10,183 nt of DNA, taken from the NCBI GenBank assembly GCA_002314435.1, contig DCFV01000029.1:1-10183 (forward strand), read 5' to 3'. The DNA comes from Acidobacteriaceae bacterium UBA1795 (GTDB lineage Bacteria; Acidobacteriota; Terriglobia; Terriglobales; Acidobacteriaceae). Shown piece after piece: positions 5,737 through 10,183 of the stretch. The notes beneath the pieces were generated by a model. It was not told the DNA's origin, made no database searches, and saw only the letters and a program-made list of their open reading frames with translations. How positions within the stretch are numbered: position 1 is the first letter of the stretch; each line of letters starts with the position of its first letter. The position numbers and the translations under genes were made by a program.

Positions 5737-7806
5737 TCAGGCGTCAGCCGGCTCCAGCGAATTCGGAGCCATTCGCACGCTGGCCTCTTCGCCGGGGTCC
5801 AGACGAGTCAGGGTCAGGACCGTAATGTCGTCATCCTGGCCAAAGTCGACCGCCGCCTCGGTCGCCCGAGATGCATCCGGATAGGTGGCAAACAGGCTCT
5901 CCAACCGTTCAAAGCTATAGATTTCGCCTGCGTGGTTGCGAGCTTCCAGCAGTCCGTCGGTGTAGAGCGAGAAATGGTCGCCCGCTTCCAGCCGCAGTGC
6001 GCACTCCTCATACACCGCCGCCAGCGAAACCCCCAGCGGCAGCGCCCCGGGCAGTTCCACCTCGTGCCCGTTCAGATAAGGTGCCGGGTGGCCGGCGCTG
6101 GCCAACGTACACTCCGATCCGCGATGGATGCGCGCAATGATGCATGTCGCAAAGCCGCCCTGCAGCCGCCCGCAAAGCCGCCGGTTCAATTGGGCCAGCA
6201 GTTGTGCCGGAGCGGGGTAGTCGTCTGCCAGCGCGCGCACTGCGCCTACGATCAGCGACACGGCCATGGCGGCCTTCAGGCCCTTGCCGCTCACGTCCCC
6301 CAGCACCACCAGCGTCGTGCCCCCTTCCAACGGAATGATCTGGAAGAAGTCCCCGCCCACCTGTTGCGCCGGCCGGTAGGCGCTGGTCACAGTAAAGCCG
6401 GGTACCGCAGGCAACGTCTCCGGCACCAGCACCTGCTGCACCTCGCGCGCATTCTCGAATTCCTGCACCAGCAGCGCCTGCCGCCGGTGCTCGTCCATCG
6501 AGTAGCGCACCACAGCATAGACAATCGCCAACAGCAGTAGCGCGTTCGCAAGTATTTGTGTAGTGATGGGATTGCCATTCACTGTGAACAATGGCATCCC
6601 GATACGGTCATCCAGCGTCCAGTGCGTAAACCGCTTGAACTGCCCGGAGAGATTACGCAGAACATACGTCATTTCCGCCAGAAAGGCGCAGATCGCTACC
6701 AGCCACCGTGACAACTCCAGCCGCTTGCGGCGCAGCACCGCCACAGCCACAATCAGCAGTGGCATCACCTCCAGCGGCGTGAAGATGATGGTCAGCACTG
6801 CGTCGGCAGCCTGCTGGGGCACAGTCCATGACCCCAGCGCCCATATCAGCACCACCAGCCCGTCCAGCGTGAACGCCACGGCAAACACCATGGCTAGGGT
6901 GCGGATAGAGCTCATCAGCCGGCGGCTTTCCTCGAGGTGCAACAGCCAAAGCAGAAGGAACCACAGCGAGACATCCTGAAGCATGATCGCGGGCTGCAAT
7001 AGCCCTTGAGCTAGGTTTGAGGCAAGAGGCAGACGCAACCCGCCCAAAAGCAGTCGCACCAGCGGAACGGATGCATAGAGGGCCATCCAGAACAGCAGCC
7101 ATTGGCGCCTGTCGCGCATCCAGCTCACTGCACTCAACAGCGCTACCAGCACGTACAGCGAATCGAGCCCGAATTCGAACTGGTGGCGGCGTAGCCAGTT
7201 CAGGTCCATCTCCGCCTTGCGCCCTGCAATCGATCTTCCGCTGCCCAGTACCGGGACAGCCTCAAAACCGCCGATCTCCGCCGCATCGTTCGACGTCAGC
7301 GGCGCCTTCCACACGCGCACCGCCAGCACCCCACTGTTCGCGGGACCCAGCCCGAAGGTCTGCGCCGGCTGCGGAATCATCATGGCCAGCGGATGCGGCG
7401 GCAGTGTGCCGTTCCGCCCTACGAACACCCCATTCCAGTAAAGCTCATAGGCATCGTCGATCACCGGGATCAGCAACGCCAGGTCCACGGGTGCGCCTGG
7501 TCCCGGCTCCAGCGTAATGTGCTTTCGGTACCACGCCATGCCCTCCATGCTCGGATAGCCCTGTGCGCCCCATGGCTGGTCAGCCGTCAGCTGCTTCCAT
7601 CCCGCATCGTCAAAGCCCGGCGCTGCCCACGCCGGATCGTCACCCGCACGAAACTGCCACGGCCCGTCGAGCGCGACTAGGCCCTCGCCCGGTCCGTGCA
7701 CGACAAGCGGCGCTGCAGGTGCGCCGTGCGCCGTCGGGAACGCAGTGCAACCAAGCCAGATGGCGATCGAAACGAGCCAGGGAAAGCACGTACGGCGGGG
7801 AAGCAT
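5737..7806 (-). CDS. Membrane SpoIIE/PP2C-type serine phosphatase with GH2-like sugar-binding ectodomain and 7TM region (upstream copy)
   Basis: This 689-residue paralog of the downstream gene has the same domain order. A signal peptide (MLPRRTCFPWLV... to about residue 28) precedes a jelly-roll domain (LDGPWQFRAGDDPAWAAPG, AWYRKHI, AYELYWNG) and a multi-helix membrane region. Then come a linker helix (ENAREVQQVLVPETLP) and a PP2C domain with Asp486 (QVGGDFF), Asp504 (GDVSGKG), Asp617 (YTDGLLEA) and Asp659/660 (GQDDDITVL). The frame is open far upstream, to 9102, but that part is antisense to folD and coaE. The ATG at 7806 is chosen because it yields the signal peptide and aligns with the paralog's start. 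The cytoplasmic domain is close to the paralog's, while the membrane helices and the loop after the jelly roll differ much more. That suggests a shared output with different input. It is first in its transcription direction and divergent from folD. Confidence 0.88.
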   Translation of the reverse strand: MLPRRTCFPWLVSIAIWLGCTAFPTAHGAPAAPLVVHGPGEGLVALDGPWQFRAGDDPAWAAPGFDDAGWKQLTADQPWGAQGYPSMEGMAWYRKHITLEPGPGAPVDLALLIPVIDDAYELYWNGVFVGRNGTLPPHPLAMMIPQPAQTFGLGPANSGVLAVRVWKAPLTSNDAAEIGGFEAVPVLGSGRSIAGRKAEMDLNWLRRHQFEFGLDSLYVLVALLSAVSWMRDRRQWLLFWMALYASVPLVRLLLGGLRLPLASNLAQGLLQPAIMLQDVSLWFLLLWLLHLEESRRLMSSIRTLAMVFAVAFTLDGLVVLIWALGSWTVPQQAADAVLTIIFTPLEVMPLLIVAVAVLRRKRLELSRWLVAICAFLAEMTYVLRNLSGQFKRFTHWTLDDRIGMPLFTVNGNPITTQILANALLLLAIVYAVVRYSMDEHRRQALLVQEFENAREVQQVLVPETLPAVPGFTVTSAYRPAQQVGGDFFQIIPLEGGTTLVVLGDVSGKGLKAAMAVSLIVGAVRALADDYPAPAQLLAQLNRRLCGRLQGGFATCIIARIHRGSECTLASAGHPAPYLNGHEVELPGALPLGVSLAAVYEECALRLEAGDHFSLYTDGLLEARNHAGEIYSFERLESLFATYPDASRATEAAVDFGQDDDITVLTLTRLDPGEEASVRMAPNSLEPADA

Positions 7807-7812
7807 GCGGCA

Positions 7813-7818
7813 AGCATA
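7813..7818 (-). promoter_or_regulatory. Candidate -10 box for a leaderless message, upstream phosphatase
   Basis: TATGCT, then six bases (TGCCGC), then ATG 7806: the same geometry as in the paralog. Around the start, 21 of 23 bases are identical between the two genes, from GGTATGCTT through ATGCTTCCC. A GGGG stretch 15 nt upstream of the ATG is too far away for a normal ribosome site. Confidence 0.4.
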
Positions 7819-7917
7819 CCCCTGCCGCGCCTGTTGCGATAGATCAAACATGGACGGGGCATCCAGCTTACCTTGGCAGAGCGCTTCGGCCACCGGCGCG
7901 CAGGCGATACGATGGTT

Positions 7918-7924
7918 GAGGAGG
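7918..7924 (+). promoter_or_regulatory. Ribosome binding site of folD
   Basis: GAGGAGG ends five bases before ATG 7930. It favours this start over the in-frame ATGs at 7873 and 7912, which lack a ribosome site. Confidence 0.8.
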
Positions 7925-7929
7925 CGAGA

Positions 7930-8844
7930 ATGCCGACAGTTCTCGACGGCACGGCGATTGCCGCGGCCATCAAACAGGAAGTGGCAGAAGATGTGCGCGC
8001 GCTGGCAGCGCACGGCGTGCGGCCCGGTCTGGCGGCCGTACTGGTGGGCAACGTGCCCGCGTCTGAGATATACGTGCGCAGCAAGGTGCAGACCTGCGCC
8101 GATCTGGGCCTGTACAGCGATCTGATTACTCCACCCGGCACCGTTACTACCGAGGAGATGCTTGACGTCGTGGCCGCACTCAACGCGCGCGACGACATCG
8201 ACGGCATCCTCATCCAGCTCCCGCTGCCCAAGCAGGTGGAAACCAAGGTGCTCCTCGATGCCGTGCTGCCGGAGAAAGACGTGGACGGCTTTCATCCCGT
8301 CAACGCCGGACGCCTGCAAGCCGGCCGCCCCGCGCTCGCGCCCTGCACCCCGGCAGGCGTAATCGAAATCCTCAAACGCAGCCATATTCCCATCAGCGGC
8401 CAGCATGCCGTCATCGTTGGCCGCAGTGACATTGTCGGCAAGCCAGCCGCCATGCTGCTGCTGAACGAAAACGCCACCGTCACCATCTGCCACTCCAAGA
8501 CCCGCGACCTTGGCGCAATGACGCGTCAGGCCGACATCCTCGTAGCCGCAATCGGCCGGCCCGGCTTCATCACAGCTGACATGGTCAAACCCGGTACCAC
8601 CATCATTGACGTGGGCATCAACCGCCTCACCACGCGCGAAGAAGTTGACCGCTTCTTTGCCGGCGACGCCAGGCGCGAAGCCACGTTCCTGCGCCGCGGC
8701 TCCACTCTCGTTGGCGACGTGCACCCCAAGGCCTTCGAGATCGCAGGCGCCTACACACCGGTGCCGGGCGGCGTCGGCCCACTCACTATCGCCATGCTCA
8801 TGGCCAACACCGTGCGCGCCGCCAAAATGCGCAGAGGGCTCTAG
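7930..8844 (+). CDS. folD: Bifunctional methylenetetrahydrofolate dehydrogenase / methenyltetrahydrofolate cyclohydrolase
   Basis: This 304-residue cytoplasmic enzyme oxidises 5,10-methylene-THF with NADP and hydrolyses the product to 10-formyl-THF, supplying one-carbon units for purines and formyl-Met-tRNA. The catalytic signature is complete: Tyr48 and Lys52 in SEIYVRSKVQ (the Y-x3-K pair), Gln96 in GILIQLPLP, and Asp119 in EKDVDGFHPVNAGRL. The nucleotide-binding part shows VIVGRSDIVGKP (161-172), VTICHSKT (184-191) and IDVGIN (226-231). The C-terminal signature is PVPGGVGPLTIAMLM (277-291). The length is normal for the family, slightly long because of the segment TREEVDRFFAGDARRE (235-250). 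It stands first in a plus-strand run with coaE (4-nt gap) and is divergent from the phosphatase pair. Confidence 0.97.
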   Translation: MPTVLDGTAIAAAIKQEVAEDVRALAAHGVRPGLAAVLVGNVPASEIYVRSKVQTCADLGLYSDLITPPGTVTTEEMLDVVAALNARDDIDGILIQLPLPKQVETKVLLDAVLPEKDVDGFHPVNAGRLQAGRPALAPCTPAGVIEILKRSHIPISGQHAVIVGRSDIVGKPAAMLLLNENATVTICHSKTRDLGAMTRQADILVAAIGRPGFITADMVKPGTTIIDVGINRLTTREEVDRFFAGDARREATFLRRGSTLVGDVHPKAFEIAGAYTPVPGGVGPLTIAMLMANTVRAAKMRRGL

Positions 8845-8848
8845 CCCC

Positions 8849-9544
8849 ATGCTCCGCGTTGGCCTCACCGGCGGTCTCGGCAGCGGCAAAAGCACCGTGG
8901 CTCGTCTTCTGCGCAATATGGGAGCCGCCGTCATCGAGGCCGACGAGCAGGGCCGCGCGCTCATGGAGCCCGGCCAGCCCTGCTTCGCAGAAATCGTTCG
9001 CGTCTTCGGCCCCTCAGTCGTCGCCGCAGACGGCCATCTCGACCGCAAGAAGCTCGCCGCGCTTGCCTTTACCCAGGGCCGCCTGCAGGAATTGAACGCC
9101 ATCGTTCATCCTGCCGTGATCGAAGCCCAGCGGCGTTGGGCAAATGATGTCTTCGCACACGACCCGACCGCCGTGGCCGTCATCGTCTCCGCCCTCATTT
9201 TTGAAGTGGAGCGGGACGCCCGCGCTCGCGGCGAGCACGACAACCTGCTGGCCGACTGGCGCAGGCGCATGGATCGCGTCGTCGTGGTCACTGCTCCGGA
9301 AGATACCAAGATCGCGCGCTATGTGGAGCGACAGGGTACCGCGGAGGCCGACCGCCCCGCCGCCGAGTCCGATGCCCGCGCCCGCCTCGCGCACCAGATT
9401 CCCGATACCATCAAGGCCGCGCGAGCCGACTATGTACTGGAAAATTCAGGAGATCTGCCCGCTCTCGAAGCACAGGTGCAAGCCCTGTGGACCCGCCTGA
9501 AAGCCGACAGCAACAATCTGCGCGAAGACGGTTCTCTAAAATAG
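8849..9544 (+). CDS. coaE: Dephospho-CoA kinase
   Basis: This enzyme phosphorylates the 3' hydroxyl of dephospho-CoA with ATP, the last step of coenzyme A synthesis, in the cytoplasm. The product is 231 residues from ATG 8849. A P-loop is at 8-16 (GGLGSGKST), followed by the substrate-site region around Asp32 (EADEQGRALMEPG), LDRKKLAALAF (64-74), LNAIVHPAV (82-90) and SALIFEVE (114-121). In most family members this last motif reads PLLFE. The C-terminal motifs are ARLAHQIPDTIKAARADYVLEN (split: AHQIP 181-185, Lys189, ADYVLEN 193-199). It is about 25 residues longer than the common ~205, mainly from the GEHDNLLADW insertion after the lid and the C-terminal tail. It begins 4 nt after the folD stop, with only a weak GAGGG upstream, so translation is probably coupled to folD. 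Confidence 0.95.
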   Translation: MLRVGLTGGLGSGKSTVARLLRNMGAAVIEADEQGRALMEPGQPCFAEIVRVFGPSVVAADGHLDRKKLAALAFTQGRLQELNAIVHPAVIEAQRRWANDVFAHDPTAVAVIVSALIFEVERDARARGEHDNLLADWRRRMDRVVVVTAPEDTKIARYVERQGTAEADRPAAESDARARLAHQIPDTIKAARADYVLENSGDLPALEAQVQALWTRLKADSNNLREDGSLK

Positions 9545-9590
9545 AAATTGGAGGCCGCTCGGCATCCGCTGCGCCTGAGCCGCATCTTCT

Positions 9591-10183
9591 ATGGAAAGGA
9601 TCCTTGGGTTGGCACGCATGAGACTGCGCACCGTTGCTTTAATCGCCGTGTTCGTGAGCGGCTTCTGGTTCCTCACTTCCCATCTGCCTTCGCGTTTCAG
9701 CGACATCTCCTTCCTGCGCAGAAGCGGGACCAACCTGCCTCTTCATCTCACTGAGGCCGATGCCGCACCCGCCTACAACGCGCAGGAACTCAACAACATC
9801 GCGGTCTACAAGCGCGTGCAGCCCTCGGTGGTCAACATCACTTCGCGGCAGGTGGTCTTCAACTTCTTCTATGGTGCAGTGCCGCAGGAAGGGCAGGGCT
9901 CGGGCTTCATCCTCGACACGGCTGGCCATGTGCTCACCAACTACCACGTCATTGCCGGCGCCAACCGCGGCATCCAGGTCATGCTCAGCAACAAGAAGAC
10001 CTACACAGCCAAGGTCATCGGCTCAGACCGCGCGCACGATCTTGCCTTGCTGCAAATCAGCGCGCCAAACCTATCGCCCGTCACCCTTGCCAACTCCGCC
10101 GAACTCTCCGTGGGCCAGGAGGTCTACGCCATCGGCAACCCGTTCGGGCTGAACGGCACCATGACGCGCGGCATCATCAGTTC
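9591..10183 (+). CDS. Membrane-anchored HtrA/Deg-type serine protease (5' part)
   Basis: 197 codons are present before the window ends. Residues 12-30 form an N-terminal signal anchor (LRTVALIAVFVSGFWFLTS), followed by an exposed linker. The trypsin-like S1C fold starts at about 70. The motif GSGFILDTAGHVLTNYHVIAGA is split as GSGFILD 103-109 and TNYHVIAG 116-123. His119 is the catalytic histidine and Asp150 (DRAHDLALLQI) the catalytic aspartate. VGQEVYAIGNPFGL is also typical. The active-site serine (GNSGGP) and any PDZ domains lie beyond the edge. Its role is probably periplasmic protein quality control or regulated proteolysis. The start is either ATG 9591 or ATG 9618 (residue 10). Neither has a good ribosome site, and a TGA at 9576 closes the frame upstream. 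It follows coaE by 46 nt. A GGAGG at 9550-9554 in that gap has no start codon at a usable distance. Confidence 0.92.
   Translation, partial: MERILGLARMRLRTVALIAVFVSGFWFLTSHLPSRFSDISFLRRSGTNLPLHLTEADAAPAYNAQELNNIAVYKRVQPSVVNITSRQVVFNFFYGAVPQEGQGSGFILDTAGHVLTNYHVIAGANRGIQVMLSNKKTYTAKVIGSDRAHDLALLQISAPNLSPVTLANSAELSVGQEVYAIGNPFGLNGTMTRGIIS

Noticed and set aside
7873..7929. A longer start for folD at ATG 7873 or 7912
   Set aside because: The extra residues do not belong to the family's N-terminus, and the strong ribosome site belongs to ATG 7930.
7807..9102. A 432-codon upstream extension of the upstream phosphatase frame on the minus strand, giving a possible 1121-residue protein
   Set aside because: It is exactly antisense to folD and the start of coaE, both certain genes. 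The signal peptide and the paralog alignment place the start at 7806. Long antisense open frames are common in GC-rich coding DNA.
1..10183. CRISPR array, tRNA or rRNA genes
   Set aside because: No regularly spaced direct repeats, cloverleaf-like segments with conserved TTC/CCA features, or rRNA signatures were seen on reading through the window.

Overview
The window is a high-GC bacterial chromosome segment, most likely from an acidobacterium (Acidobacteriota, Terriglobia/Acidobacteriaceae type). The assignment rests on the gene content: a folD-coaE-HtrA-type protease run, a DUF5009/NagX-type membrane acyltransferase, and 7TM SpoIIE-type phosphatases with a sugar-binding-like ectodomain. It is inferred from memory of such genomes, not from a search.

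Left part (1-1462): the last 27 codons of an unrecognised plus-strand gene converge on a NagX-like inner-membrane acetyltransferase gene on the minus strand. One perfect 9-bp hairpin contains both stop codons and probably terminates both genes. The region upstream of the acyltransferase is AT-rich.

Mobile part (1463-2280): a complete, short IS5-family (IS427-like) insertion sequence. It has near-perfect terminal inverted repeats and a DDE transposase split into two frames at an A8 slippery run. An extended -10 box lies so close to the ATG that the transposase message would be almost leaderless. The TA (or CTAG) flanks look like the target duplication.

Middle part (2281-3593): gene-poor. It holds one small exported lysine-rich protein of unknown function (2650-3000, plus strand), a minus-strand remnant of an HDOD domain, and a striking 40-nt near-perfect hairpin next to that remnant.

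Signalling part (3594-7806, minus strand): two tandem paralogous genes of 690 and 689 codons-worth of protein. Each encodes an exported GH2-like jelly-roll domain, about seven membrane helices, an RsbU-like linker helix and a SpoIIE/PP2C phosphatase domain with its metal-binding aspartates intact. The downstream copy is separated from the upstream copy by 70 nt containing a hairpin. Both genes share a 23-nt block around the start codon (21 identical) that places a TATGCT box 6 nt before ATG, with no Shine-Dalgarno sequence.

Right part (7930-10183, plus strand): folD (one-carbon metabolism), coaE (last step of CoA synthesis, 4 nt behind folD) and the 5' part of a membrane-anchored HtrA/Deg-type serine protease that runs off the window. 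The phosphatase pair and folD are divergently transcribed from a 123-nt gap. The most noteworthy parts are the duplicated sugar-binding-domain/7TM/PP2C sensors with their shared leader, the HDOD remnant with its hairpin, and the intact frameshifting IS. No CRISPR array, rRNA or tRNA was seen.
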